DNA from: Chlorophyllum brunneum
Taxonomy: Eukaryota; Basidiomycota; Agaricomycetes; Agaricales; Agaricaceae
Direction: 5' to 3'
DNA: 64,000 nucleotides
Assembly: GCA_963576785.1 (NCBI GenBank)
Contig: OY756143.1
Coordinates: 2,356,001 to 2,420,000 of the forward strand
In this document: positions 34,273 through 46,196 of the stretch, one piece after another
Numbering within the stretch: position 1 is the stretch's first letter
How the letters are laid out: the number at the start of each line of letters is the position of its first letter
Program-made: the position numbers and the translations under genes
The notes under the pieces: generated by a model
Database searches by the model: none
Seen by the model: only the letters and a program-made list of their open reading frames with translations
Told to the model about the DNA's origin: nothing

Positions 34273-35809
34273 ATGCTCCTGACACGTCGTTACGTTCTTC
34301 TGTCAGCAGTTGCGCTCCTGGTCCTGATCTTCTATACTTTCGAGCTACCATTCAAAGTGATCACAGCTAGTTCAGTAGCTTTCAACTCGAACATAGTCCC
34401 GTTTCTTCGTCAAGTACTTTCCGAGAAGTTGTCGTACCGCATATGGCCATCTCATGGGGACGACAAAGCTTGGGGATCGGAGGGGGGCTCACAACGTGAC
34501 GATACACGGACCAAGTTCACCCGACATATTGTAGCTGTTGGAGATCTGCATGGAGACATGCCCAATGCCAGGCGGGTCCTGCAATTCTCGGGTGTTACGA
34601 ACGACCATGGTGATTGGAGTGGAAATGTGGACTTTTTTGTGCAGACGGGGGATATCATTGACAGGTAGAGTACTCTCCTTTCTAGCGATGGCTTCGCTGA
34701 CTGTATACGTTGTAGAGGTGACGATACCATCGAACTTTTCGCTTGGATGGATCGACTGCGTGAGCAGGCTTCCGCAGTTGGAGGGACTGTAATGTCCAAC
34801 CTTGGTAACCACGAATGGATGAATGCCATCGGTGACTGGAGGTGCGCGTATATCTTATCGTTTCAGTTTTGTATAGGCTCATACTGGCTTGGTACAAAGA
34901 TACGTATACCCGACCGAAATCAAGACCTTTGGCTCAATCTCCTCTCGCCAGCAGATATTGAGCACCGGCGTCATCGGCCGTTCGTGGGCAAACAATTATA
35001 CCACTGCTTCCCGTCTTCCTCTTCATCCATATATTGGTCCACCCAATACGCCTTTCCCACCACCTCATGCAAAACATTTGCACTACCAAAAGGATGAGAG
35101 TCGCATGGAGTTGGAGTTGACGGCGTACTATGATGAGGATGAACCACTTTCACACTCTGCACTCTCGTTCGTCCATGGTGGATTGTCGCCCACGTACCCG
35201 GATTTGGTGCCATACCCGACGCGGATCAACCAGATTGCAGAAGGATTCTTGAAAAAGTTGCAGTATCGAGTGCAACCGCCTCCTCACCCACCATACGCTT
35301 ATCCTGGTCTCCCTCGAGGTATGTTGGCATTTAGCTATCTCCTTGTTTTGACTGAAATTGAATGTGGCAGGTACCACTCAAGACGAGATTCATATGTACG
35401 ATGCCAATGGACCTGTGTGGTATCGTGGCTGGGCCATGGACGATGAAGTGAAAGTCTGTATGGATGTCGAGAAGGTTCTCGCCAAGACTGGCACCAGGCG
35501 TATGATAATGGGCCATACTCCCGACTTCAGCGTATGTGTACATTTTCTCTGATTCTACCTTATGAGCTTAGGATGTTCCAGAATATCGTGTCCAGGTGTA
35601 ACGGAAAGATTATTATTATCGACACTGGCATTTCGCATGCCTATGGCGGTGTGCTCTCTGCACTGTCGATTCACTATTCACTCGCACCCATAGGTGATCC
35701 TGCGGAGAAGCGGTGGTTGGAGACGGAAGTCGTCAGTGCGCTATACCCTGATCGACGTGAGGTGCTGGTTACGGACGAAAGGGAAGTGGTTGGAGAGTTT
35801 ATTGTTTAA
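34273..35809 (+). CDS. Membrane-anchored metallophosphoesterase (PPP-like)
   Basis: The start at 34273 gives MLLTRRYVLLSAVALLVLIF, an N-terminal signal anchor, so the enzyme probably faces the secretory lumen or the outside. The metallophosphatase motifs follow in order across five or so exons: GDLHGD, QTGDIIDRG, SNLGNHEWMN, SFVHGGLSP and MGHTPDFS. These supply the two-metal centre of the PPP fold. The first motif and the lack of PP1/PP2A-specific sequence fit the bacterial-like (Shewanella-like, SLP) phosphatase group found in many fungi. The C-terminal part DTGISHAYGGVLSALSIHY is the expected last motif. The splice near 34681-34714 rejoins DIIDR to GDDTIELFAWMD. Substrates are unknown. Confidence 0.82.
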
Positions 35810-35854
35810 GTTATCTATCCTGGTACAATGGCAAAGTAGACTATTGGTACAAAA

Positions 35855-37084
35855 TTAAAGCTTAGCCTTAAGGTGCTTGACGTCGAGTCTGCGCCACTGA
35901 GTATGCGAAAGTCAGAACAAGGGTTGGACGTGTGGACATGAACTACCACTCACCCAAGGGAACCAATCAGTTAGGTCTTTAGCCAGGGTGCCTACAAACT
36001 TGGGCGGCCTTCTGTCGAGGAAGGATTGTACTCCCTCGGCAGCATCTTTGCTAGCGGCGGTGATCTTCATTGCCCTGGAGTCAAGTAGATGGTTTTCTTC
36101 GATGCTATCTCCGGGGTGCTGTAGAAGGCCCTTGGCCAAGGCAACTGAGGTTTGGGAGGTATTGGCTGCGAGTTCATCGGCGAGCGCCTTGGCCGCGGGA
36201 TAGACAGCATCTCGCGTGGGGAGAACTTGGTGATAGAGGTCACGGATATGAGGTGAATCCGGTGTCAGAGTTTCTCCGGTGAGGAGCAGAGAGTTGGTTC
36301 GTGAATGACCTAGGAGTCGAGGCAGAAGGTAGGTTGAGGTAGCTATATATGGTGTGGAGCTTAAAAAGTAGGTTAAAATAGTAGCTTGGGGTGAAACTCA
36401 CCTTCGGGGACGATGCCCCGAAGTACGAAGGGGAAGGTGAGTTTAGCACCAGCCCAGACGAGGCGAAGATCAAACGGTAGCTGGAGAGCGGTCATGCCCA
36501 CTCCGGCCTGTCAAGACAATCATCAATGATCTGAAGATGATGATGCGGTTCAAACACACTGCGTGACCGTTCACGGCTGCGATGGTGATCTTGCGGCAGC
36601 GGTAGATGGCCAAGGAAGCGCGGCCTCCGCCATCTCTGTGAGCTAGTAAACTCGTCTCTCAGTACAAGCCTCAAAGGATTTGCAAGAGTATTCACCTTGC
36701 ACACCCTCCTTTTCGGCTTCCTCCTCCCAGAGGACACCCCAACCACCGGAGATATCAGCCTGCGAGTAAACGTGAGTGAGCGTGTGTGTGGTTAATTAGA
36801 AAAAGCCATACTCCGGAGCAGAAAGCGGCCGCGGTTGGTTCAGCGGTCAGAATGACCACTCTAATCCGATCATCTCTGTCAGCCAGCTCGAATATCTGGA
36901 TGAGCTCCTCAATGAGGTTGTTATTGACGACATTGCGCCTGCGCATATCATGTCAACAATGTACGACAATGAATAGCCGTTTCGCTTACTGTTTCGCTCG
37001 GTTGATCCAGACGGTGATTACAGCGCCGTCACGGTCCACAACGATGTCCTTGAACTTCAGATGCTTGTAATTGGGCTCTGCCAT
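35855..37084 (-). CDS. Peroxisomal enoyl-CoA hydratase/isomerase (crotonase family)
   Basis: Several short exons from ATG 37084 (MAEPNYKHLKFKDIVVD) to TAA 35855-35857. Crotonase-fold signatures include AAAFCSG spliced to ADISGG, the oxyanion-hole motif, and AAVNGHAAGVGMTAL with the following FPFVLRGIVPEATST segment of the active site. The product would act on 2-enoyl- or 3-enoyl-CoA in fatty-acid beta-oxidation. The last exon, added by a splice after DWFPW, encodes RRLDVKHLKAKL. The terminal AKL is a good PTS1 signal for peroxisomal import. Whether it hydrates or isomerises cannot be settled from motifs. It is divergent from the Ser-rich gene across only 127 nt. Confidence 0.83.
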
Positions 37085-37211
37085 GGTATCCGGGAGGAGG
37101 ATGTTACTGGGCAGCGTGACGCAAATGCTGCATGGCTAAAAGTAGCAACGATCGGTGTGAGACAGTGGAAGTAGTCACCCTTACATAACCCTTCCCTGTC
37201 TCCTATCCACA
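37085..37211. promoter_or_regulatory. Very short bidirectional promoter
   Basis: Only 127 nt separate the start codons of the crotonase gene (-) and the Ser/Arg-rich gene (+). Both promoters must lie within this gap or extend into the neighbouring coding sequence. Confidence 0.5.
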
Positions 37212-40109
37212 ATGGCCGACTTGAGTGCATCTCCGGAGCCAAGGCCTATGTATCAACACAAGACGTGGACTCGCTCCGGGTACCATCCCCACTCACAGGC
37301 CGAGTCGCCGCCGAAGCAGCCTCGAGCAGTGCGCCATTCCTTGCCGAGCTCACAGTCCCGCTCCGGTGCCGAACCTGCTTTGCTCCTTAGAATGGACCTG
37401 CGTCCTGGTCCGTCAAAACCAGGTCCCGCAGATCACCAAAGTCAGCGAAAGCCATTTTCGAAACGGAAGGCAATGGGAACAGCGGAAGGCGCTGGAGAAA
37501 ACGGTTTGACCCTGGGAAATCACCGTGTCGGGACCTTTTCGGACCGCGAGGTTGCAACGAGGCGGAACTCCATGGATGGTACAACTACTTATGAAGGCAA
37601 GGACAATATGGGCATATCCACGCCGCGTGGACGAAACAAGGTAGGTTTTGCCTGTTGCACCTCTATTATAGACGCTGATTATTTACTATTTTGAAAGGCA
37701 GTCTCTGGGCACGACCGGCGGCGGTCACCACGGGTATACGATCCTATCATCTCTGGATCGCCTCGCGGAGGTCCTTTCGATGGTGGGAGTGAGATGCAAA
37801 GACATGGTGCACCCCTAGCCGAAGAAACAGGTCAACGGAATCATCAGCAACTAGAAAGCTCTTGGTCACATTTACCATTGAAGGATCGAATTACTCCGAT
37901 AATAGTGCAAAACGCCAATCTTCGATTGTCTCATGATCAGCAAGAACGGTCTAACGGCCGTTATGCACCCCCGCTTGATGACAGAAATGTGGACGCGGTG
38001 ATTACACCTGATTTCTGTGACTCGATTGCGAACTCGTTAGAAATGTCCGCGATACAATTGGCCCAGGAGCAACGCCAACATCGCACGCCGTCGCCCTCCA
38101 CCGAACAACGCATAAGGTCACGTATAAGAAATCCGACTCAGATCGAACCCCGAGTTGAAAATATGCGCCTCGACTTGCCAACACCTTCAGTCGAATCTTC
38201 TACGCATAGTGTGGCCTATGGTGACACATTCTCACAGCAACGCACATCCGATGGCACCCAGAGAGAGACTTTACCTCTCAGGTTTCGCGAAATCACGAGT
38301 TCATCAGCCTCTCACTCAAATCAGGTTCAGCTGGAGTCGCCAACTATTCCGCCGGGAGACGCTCATCATCAGACTGCGATCCCTATACCTATTCATTCAT
38401 CATTCTTCAATCCCCAGCCATCGTCCTCATCCAGCAGAACATTCCATGAACATCAAAACCATGACAACCGCACTGACGATCACTACGAATCAATGCGACA
38501 CACATCACCAAGCCCCAATACACGCCCTCACAAGCGTCTGAGGTTACAGTCACCCTCGCCGACGTCCCCTAGTCATATAGACAAGAATAGATCCAATTTG
38601 AGGACCCGATCCTCTCTCTCTCCACCACCCCATCATCTCAAGGGTTCTCCATCTTCTCCATCATACCCCCGTTTCCACAAATCGACGCATCCATCTCACC
38701 GTTCAAGATCGCCTCGTTCTCAAACGTCGAGGTCATCTTCTTCGCGCGAGCCAGGATCACCCCGGCGTCGTGAAACGGGCTATTTGGACAGCGGTGGACG
38801 CCGAGCGTCCACGACGATACGTCGAGGATTGTCGCCCACCTACCCCTCTAAGTCGCAACCAGCTAGTGATTATTCTCGTTCGCATCACTCCGCCAGAGTA
38901 AATTCAGATGTCAGAACATACAAATCGCCGTACCAGAAATACTCAGCGTCAAGGCCTACTAAGGAGCCCTATCTAACCGCCTTCGAACGTGAACAGCTTC
39001 GAGAAAAGTCAAAACGGGATGAACAGAAAGAACGTGCTGATAGGCCGAGCCATACTCGAGAAGAGCATAGAGTGGAGCGATGGGAAGGCAGATTATCTAC
39101 AACTCAGATGGCTGCAGATGATAATACAGCCAATGTTACGGGTCCCGCGATCCTAACGTCTCTCCCAACGCCACCCACGTCAGCAGTATCTGCCTCTTAT
39201 AGTGATTCAATCACCTTGCAGCAGACCAATGGGAGAGGGCGCGTTGATGGGGATGATTCTGCAAAAGTGGCCGTTGACAGTGTCCAATTTAGCTCTCAGA
39301 TAACTCAAAATCTAGCTGTTACACAAGCAGAAGAAGTGCCTGGTCTTACTTTAAAAGAGAGTCACACCACTTCTCCTGAAGAGGTCTTACTCTCTTGGAG
39401 ACCATTTGGCGATGTTCCAGGAATTTGGTTCTTGAAGAACGGGTCCGACAAACCTGACGTATTCGAGTATTCATTCGAGATAACAAAGGAATTTGCTATC
39501 AAATGGAATTTACCACCTCTTGCACGAAATGGAGAAGTTGTGCCGGAAAATTCTCGTGATTTGTCTCCCGCCCACACGGCTTCGTGGAAACTGAAATGCG
39601 TACCAACCAAAATTGTGGATCCCATCCGACAGACTCTCGAAAATCCTGTAACTGCCAAAAATCTTGTGCAGAAGCTCATCCAGTTTCAAAGTGTTTGGCC
39701 TCCCGAAGGAAAATTGATCATTGAAGTTAATACAGACCATGTCCTAGGCAAGACTCTTTATCCTAAACATCTGGTAAAGCAAAATCCCATTTTCGTTTGA
39801 AAATTTCACTGATTTTCATATTAAAAGGATTCTGGTATTCCTTTTGTTGAGCTAAAATATCACATACATGGAGGGAGAAACTTTATCCGCTTTATCCAGC
39901 TTGGAGATATATCAGAATATGTCTTCATCCTCTACACAACATCTCCACCGGAACTGCTACTAGAAGACACTGCATTATCATGGGATAGGCTTGCCTCAGA
40001 CCATGAATTATCTCTGGATATACTGCAGTATATGCTGCAAAAGACCAGACTCGAAACATCAACACAACCTTTGTTTCGAGCACAGAGTGATAGTACCACT
40101 GTCACATAG
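37212..40109 (+). CDS. Ser/Arg/Pro-rich protein with C-terminal domain of unknown function
   Basis: Three exons: MADLSASPEPRPMYQ to GRNK (intron starting near 37641), then a long exon to about 39799, then a last exon from about 39829 to TAG 40107-40109. The first two-thirds is disordered and rich in Ser, Arg, Pro and His, with SR-like stretches such as RSRSPRSQTSRSSSSREP, suggesting a nuclear RNA- or chromatin-linked protein. From about 39390 a folded domain begins, with SWRPFGDVPGIWFLKNG, then WPPEGKLIIEVNTDH and, in the last exon, IPFVELKYHIHGG and FIQLGDISEYVFILY. I do not recognise it; it recalls the all-beta PINIT-like region of PIAS/Siz SUMO ligases, but no RING was found. The last intron has a weak donor (GTTTGA) and is only about 40 nt. 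Confidence 0.6.
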
Positions 40110-40260
40110 ACAGTAGTAGCACTACTATGCATTGTGTTGCACTTTGCTTTGCTTTTGTTATCCAAATTTATAAAAATTCAACAACCATTGTGCTTGAAAT
40201 GCAAAGGGTATTGAGAGTCTGTTAATCCTAAATCTAAATGATCACATCTAATCAACAAGC

Positions 40261-41098
40261 TCAAGATGTAGGTTCTGGGACCAGAAATCCAACAAGACAC
40301 GCATCAAGCATCGTATCAGCGCTGACCCAAGCATGAGTTAAAGCTAATCCAAAGTCAGTACACGAGGCAACCAAAAGTGTGGTGTCAGCATACCAAATAG
40401 TTTTGTGCCATCTCTGCCAGCCACACGCATTATTTCCTTTTCGCCACCCGGATGGAAAGATAGGTAGGGTGTGATGTTATACACTTTGCCGTAGACGGCG
40501 GCCCAAGCATCGTCACGTTTGTTGTGTTGTTTCAGCATGGATGGGGTTATGCGCATCAGAGTATCTACTCCCTGAATCCGTGTTGATTCGTAAGCATAAA
40601 GCTAGATAGAGAGAGATACCGAACGCTTACTCTGAGATCTTCTCCCGAGACCTTGAGGTTAGCCCAATCCATCGGGCTATGGCCAGGTGCCAAAGCTACT
40701 TTTCCACGCTTTTTAGGCGTCGGCCGTTTGGTTGTTGTTAGGGGGACGGCTAGAGATCCTGGGGTTGGGCGAGCCGGACCAGGTAGTCGGCTTGCTGGTA
40801 TGGCAGGGGGAGGCATCAATTGGGAATCAGTCAGGACTCTGGGTAGTGGATTCGACGCAGCTGCAGACTGATGGACACGTTGTGCGCTATTAAGACTTGG
40901 AAATGCAGGTGGGGAGTCGTCATCTTCACGATCTCGCTCGGTTTCTGTATCAGAGCCTTCATCATCGTCATTGGGCTCGGGTGATTCTCGAGTCAAAGTG
41001 GGAATGGTGGAATGGTCGGATTGTGCTTCTGTCCCTACGGTGGCTGGGGAGGCCGTCGTGAACCCCAATGTGAGCCAGCTGCGGAGATACGATGCCAT
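40261..41098 (-). CDS. Cytochrome b5-domain protein
   Basis: Three exons from ATG 41098 (MASYLRSWLTLGF) to TGA 40261-40263. The first about 160 residues are disordered: an acidic stretch, then Pro-rich and basic (TKRPTPKKRGKVALAPGHSP). A cytochrome b5 heme domain follows: MLKQHNKRDDAWAAVYGKVYNITPYLSFHPGG, where the HPGG histidine is one heme ligand. The last exon continues ALTHAWVSADTMLDACLVGFL, with the second ligand histidine. The layout matches small fungal b5 proteins such as yeast Irc21, which are linked to redox or sterol metabolism. No transmembrane anchor is obvious. A longer open frame reaches an ATG at 41233, but 41098 gives the more typical N-terminus. Confidence 0.82.
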
Positions 41099-41298
41099 AA
41101 GGAGGACGAGGATGGTGGTTGATGGTATACAAAGGCTGTTGGTGTAAGCGCTGTAAGAGTCAGAATATGGGCTCCGATCACCGAGGGCTGTAGATCCGTG
41201 TTGGTCCTTCCGACGAGATAGAGTACATTGCATATAGTGACTATTTTTTTCCTCCAGTAGAGCGGTCTACCTATGGCATGTACATAAACACTAGCGCC

Positions 41299-43333
41299 CT
41301 AAACGGAGTCTTTCGTTGAAGAGTGTTTCGAGGAGACGTGCTCCATATTTGGCTCCGTTCTTCCTTCACCCTCATGCCTCTTCTTCAACAACTCTACAGG
41401 TAGTGCCCGTTTTCCTCCCAAAAATATCTTTCCGCCAGGCGCGTCCTGCAATGCACGTATAATCACATCCTGCTCGAACAAATATTTGATATCCTCCAGT
41501 GCGTATCCCCCCGTCTCAGGCAGGAAGATGTAAGCCCATGCCGCCATAATCAAACAACAAAACCCGAAGAGTAAAAACGTGCCATACGTTATGTTGTTGA
41601 GCATAATCGGCGTCAGCTTGGAGATAGTGAACGAGAACAACCAGTTAACGGCAGTAGAGATGGAGAGCGTCACTGGGCGAACATGGTTGGGTGGTACCTC
41701 TCCGGCGACGACCCATCTAGAAAGAAAAGCAAGAATTAATATCGTGCTTCGACAGTGATATCAGGAACTCACGGTAATGGTCCCCACCCCACACAGTAGA
41801 ACACAGCATACAAATATACCGCAATGATTGAAACATAACTCGCGGGGACGATCGTCTGCTCTGGGTGGATTCCGCTATACCCTCCAATCCAAAGCATCAT
41901 GAGTCCTTGTCCGATGCCGCCAACAATCAAGCATCTCTTGCGACCAAATCCCTCAACCGCAATAGCGAGAACAATGGCCACGCAAACAACCTATGCCGAT
42001 GGAGTTGGAGTTTTCGATGATAGGTATTGCACACCGGATACGTACCTTGACAACACCGTAAACGCCGGTAGCGAAAAGTGTAGAAGTGGTACCCTGGATT
42101 CCGAGCCCAGCGAATATCTGAGGGCTGAAGTAGTTTATGGCATTCGTGCCCGTCCACTATAAGGAATGAGAGATTCGTAACTCAGTTGTGTGCGAGTTAT
42201 CAAAAGTAAGTAGCTCACTTGTTGGAAGAACATCACAAGCGAGGGAATAAAGCATCTCAATGCAGTAGCCCGCGATTCTCCCATCTTACGAACCTGCTGC
42301 AGTATCGACAGCCTCTCTTTTGCGGAAAACTCCTGCTTGATCTCTTCTAGTGTTTGTAGGACCGCTGGATCATCAACATCCCTTCCACTGGTACGGGCAA
42401 GGACTTGGCCAGCCTTTTCATATCGTTCATGTTCAACAAGCCACCTTGGTGATTCTGGCTGGAAAAGCATGGCGGTGACGAACAATACACCGGGCACCAA
42501 CCTGCAGGCATTCCAGACAAATTGGTCAACAATCAGCTTTGGATGCCCATGTAATAACCTACTGGACGATGAACGGAATCCGCCACTGCATCGCGCCGAA
42601 GGGAATATCTTTCGACGCGCTGTAATTGACCCAAACTACAGGCCATGCAATATCGGCAACTCAGCTCTGTTGGCAAACAAGGATGTACTCACAACTCAAC
42701 ATAATCCCAATATTGTTCGACAACTGAATCATTCCCGTGCAGCGTCCCCTAATACTCCTCGGCGTACACTCCGACACATATGAAGGTACGAGTGCAGATA
42801 CCATCCCCACACCAAGGCCACCAAAGAACCTGCTGAAATACAACACCCGCAGTCCAACCTCTTGTGAACTTCCCAAGCCGACGATACATTGGATCACACT
42901 GCCAATAATGTATATGATGCCGGAAGCAATGAGGGATGGTTTACGACCGAATACACTGGAGACATATCCAGCGCCAAGGGCGCCGAAACTACACACCGAG
43001 TATAAGCTTTTGGTTATGAGGATAGTGGACTAATTGAGACTCACAAGCACCCTCCTTGGAGAACCGAGACGATGTTCCCATTCAAATCTGCTCGTTCACC
43101 AGCAGTCTTCTTGTCCAGTCCAAAATACTCTTGGAATGAACTCAATGCAAGTACTCCTCCTATCAGACCACTGCGAAGGTGCGAATCTCCGTAAATCAGT
43201 CATAAAACCTTCACAGCGACCCGACCACTCACATATCCCAACCGAAGAACACACTCCCCAGAGACGCTGACGCGGACAATAAATACGCGTTCCTGTAACT
43301 TGAAAGCTCCTGTATCTGTTTTCGGAGTGCCAT
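41299..43333 (-). CDS. MFS sugar/quinate-type transporter
   Basis: Multi-exon gene from ATG 43333 (MALRKQIQELSSYRNAY) to the stop at 41299. Sugar-porter signatures are all present: FFGWD and GLIGGVLAL in helix 1, FGRKPSLIASG in loop 2-3, FGGLGVGMVSALVPSY in helix 4, FQPESPRWLVEHERYEKA after helix 6, EGFGRKRCLIVGG in loop 8-9 and LPETGGYALEDIKYLF at the end of helix 12. Twelve helices fit the reading. Among fungal porters the ETGGYALEDIKYLF tail and the QWRIPFIVQLVPG block resemble hexose or quinate permeases; the substrate cannot be fixed. The C-terminus is a charged cytosolic tail ending SSTKDSV. Confidence 0.85.
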
Positions 43334-43845
43334 GAGGGGCGATGATAAAGGTGGCGGGTGACCAACAGCTCAAGCCTCAATAAAAGTAGAGAACAGGAAG
43401 CCTGTGAAGCAAAGCGGCCCGTTACATTTGGATTGAAGCCCCTGCGGATAAACCGAACGATATTTCAGAACAACAGAAGGGCGTTAAGGCAAGCGAACCA
43501 GCTGTAAGGGGCAAGAGAGAACATCGAAGCACGGCACATGTGACCAGCAATAACGAGATCCCGAGTAGATTAGCCTCTTGTCCAGTCTTAAAATGGAGAG
43601 AAGGCGCCATCGTGAGACTGCGAATGCTTCGTTCCATGTGCACTCGCTTCCTTGGCGGGCAACTGAAAGTTCAAGTCAAATGCAAAGGAGTTGGGACAAA
43701 ATACATATTAATTTCCCAAGCCATAAATATAATGTCGCGTGTCGTCATCGTACAAGTAGGGCTGGCAATCATCTGGTCCAGTGTCCAGCGTATCAAACCT
43801 TCTCGATATATGGGCCGGATCCCGAGAGCAAGCTCGTCTTGAAGA
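43334..43845. other. Intergenic region
   Basis: About 510 nt between the transporter start and the stop of the PalI-like gene, both on the minus strand. Short open frames on both strands without motifs. It should hold the transporter promoter and the PalI-like 3' UTR. Confidence 0.35.
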
Positions 43846-45077
43846 TTAATTGGTGCGTAGTGGAGTCAACTGTACATATTGCCTCTGCGAGTCTCTCCGA
43901 AAGGCTCGAGGAGGGGAGCAAATGTAATCTAGGTTTGGAGAATCTTCCGTGGTGATTGATGATCGTGCTTTGGAATTGGCGAGGCTATCCTGACGATTTC
44001 GGGAGGATCCTTCACATTGAGATCGATCCGCGTTATCCAGAGCATTACTGATCGCAGTAGAAGGATGTGGTGAGCGAGCATTCGCTATTGCTACGGGCGA
44101 AGCAGAGATGGAGACCGGAGTGGATGGTTCAGAAGACACAATAGCTTTTTCAGAATCCAGATTATGTGGTTGAGCTTTTGTCGTCCATTCCTCAGGTGCA
44201 TCCGGTGTCGTCTGGTACAAGATTGACAATGTGCCTTTCCACGAGTTCAGCACAACAATTAAAAGTAACACCACCGAGACGAATGACATCCACGGCTGTA
44301 CATAACACCAACCACGGGTTTCAGCTTGGCAACACGCAGAACAACAAAGCAACACCCACCAACGGACCCCATCTAACCTTCCACCCAGCCGCCTTGAACC
44401 TTTCTTCCGCAACGCTCCACATTGCAATCATCAAAACAAACGCCACTAACGTAGACGCAAACGCAAACCACGCGAAAACTGCGAACACACGGAATTTCCG
44501 TGGATTCCTATCCTTCAGAATGGGTACAAACGCGACTAGTGTCAAAAATACCGCAATCGCAGCTTCATGTGCAAATAGCCAATGACGTCAATCAAAACCT
44601 CAATTCCGTTTGAAGAACCTGAGACGTACAGACGGGGTAAAAAGCGAGGGCTTTGGTGATTGGAATCGCGACTTCGGGTTCCCAGGTGTAGCCCATCCTA
44701 TATTGGTCCACAATTCAGTTTTACAAGCCATCGAACCACAAAAAACCTACTCCAGCGTCTCCGCGCAAACCGGGCCCTCATCCAAACACCATCCCCAAAT
44801 ACCGAAACGAACACCTCCAGCCTGCGAAGACCAGAGAAAATACAGAGAGGGCACAAAAGGCAACGAAAAGGTAGTCAGAGTCCTATCGTGTCATATTCCC
44901 CCGCCGACAGCACAAATCACGCATACATTCATCAGTAGTGTGTCGAGAATAAAAAAAACTGATGACGACTTACAAGCAAACAAATGCCGCAAACGTTAAC
45001 AAGAACATGGGAAACACCGCCAAGAATGTCTTTTCGACCGTCCGAGAAGTAGTAGTATTCGGGTTTGGTTCAGTCAT
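43846..45077 (-). CDS. PalI/Rim9-SUR7-type four-helix membrane protein
   Basis: Five or six exons, recoverable only by splicing, from ATG 45077 (MTEPNPNTTTSRTVEKTFL) to the stop at 43846. Helix 1 (FLAVFPMFLLTFAAFVCL) is followed by SLPFVPSLYFLWS and the family block GGVRFGIWGWCLDEGPVC, whose paired cysteines and G-x-WG-x-C pattern mark SUR7/PalI proteins. Then come LGYTWEPEVAIP and three more helices (AIAVFLTLVAFVPIL, VFAWFAFASTLVAFVLMIAMW, MSFVSVVLLLIVVLNSW). The cytosolic tail is long, Ser/Pro-rich and disordered. In other fungi PalI/Rim9 assists ambient-pH sensing with PalH at the plasma membrane, whereas SUR7 proteins organise eisosomes. The long tail favours PalI-like. Exact exon ends around 44280-44370 are inferred. 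Confidence 0.72.
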
Positions 45078-46196
45078 TGCTCCAGCTTGTGTCGGGGGGA
45101 AAGAGAGTTTAGCATATACAAAGCTCAATAACGAGGTCGTTTTATACGATTTAGCACCCAAGTGCATCCGCGGTGCACCTTCCTCGAGGGGTTCCAAGGG
45201 GTATGAAGTGGTCAATGAGGCAGCACCTGTGCGAAACACGCGCAGGACCAATGAACTAAGCGCAGAGCTAGTGGAGAGAATGCAGCCACAAATCGGGGCA
45301 AACTTCGGGCCATGGGCGTCAAAGGAATCGTCGTGCGTGATCAAATAAATTGGCTTGACGATGGCGTCCAACTCGCCCTGACGTTAACTTAGGCCCCTTT
45401 GTGCAAGATTGTTTGTATTCTTCCAAGCTATTGTACAAAAGCTTACACTTTCAATACTTACGGGGTACGGATAGATACACGACAGAACAAAAACGGTACT
45501 TGATATGAACAGAGGAAGGTAAAAGGATTGTGAAAGTCTACCATCCTTGGATAGATACCACACAAGAAAAGACGATATCAGGAAGAAAGGAGGCGAAAGA
45601 ATGCAACACGGGAGATGGTGATTGAAAATAAAGACAACACAACCAGCAGAATGAAGATAATGGGAAACCACAACCATTCCTATACATACATTATATACAA
45701 GAAACGGACGAAGTGAAGAACGCAATAATGCTAGTAGAAATACTGACTCATATAAACAAGAGACGGGAGACAGATACACAGAACAGGGGAATGACGGGAA
45801 CAAAAGTCAAATACTTCGCCAGACATGACCATCCATCCTCGGGACTGTGCCATGATGATACAGAAAGGAGGGCATATATAACAGTCCTATTTGGTCCACG
45901 AGGGGGTCCCGGCGCGAAGAGCGGAGCTAGATGAGAAGGTATGCGAGGGTAGACTGGGATTGCTGAGAATTTTTGAAAGCGATACAGGGAATCAGGATGA
46001 GAAATCTTGTTGAGCGTTGTGCTTGGCGTTGGAACATAAAAGTAACGAAGCGTGAAGAATGTTGTGCTGGTGGTACAATTGCAGACGAATCCCGTTGGGT
46101 TTGGTACATGAATATGGCTTGGAAAAGAGAAAAAGAGATGGATCAAGGAAACACATAGGTTCGTGGCCAGTCGTGACTTCTCGTCGCAGGCTGGCA
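45078..46196. other. Intergenic region
   Basis: About 1.1 kb between the PalI-like start and the stop of the Whi5/Nrm1-like gene, both on the minus strand. An open frame to 45371 extends the PalI-like reading upstream, but the following M-T-E start is the better choice. No separate gene is supported. Confidence 0.35.
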
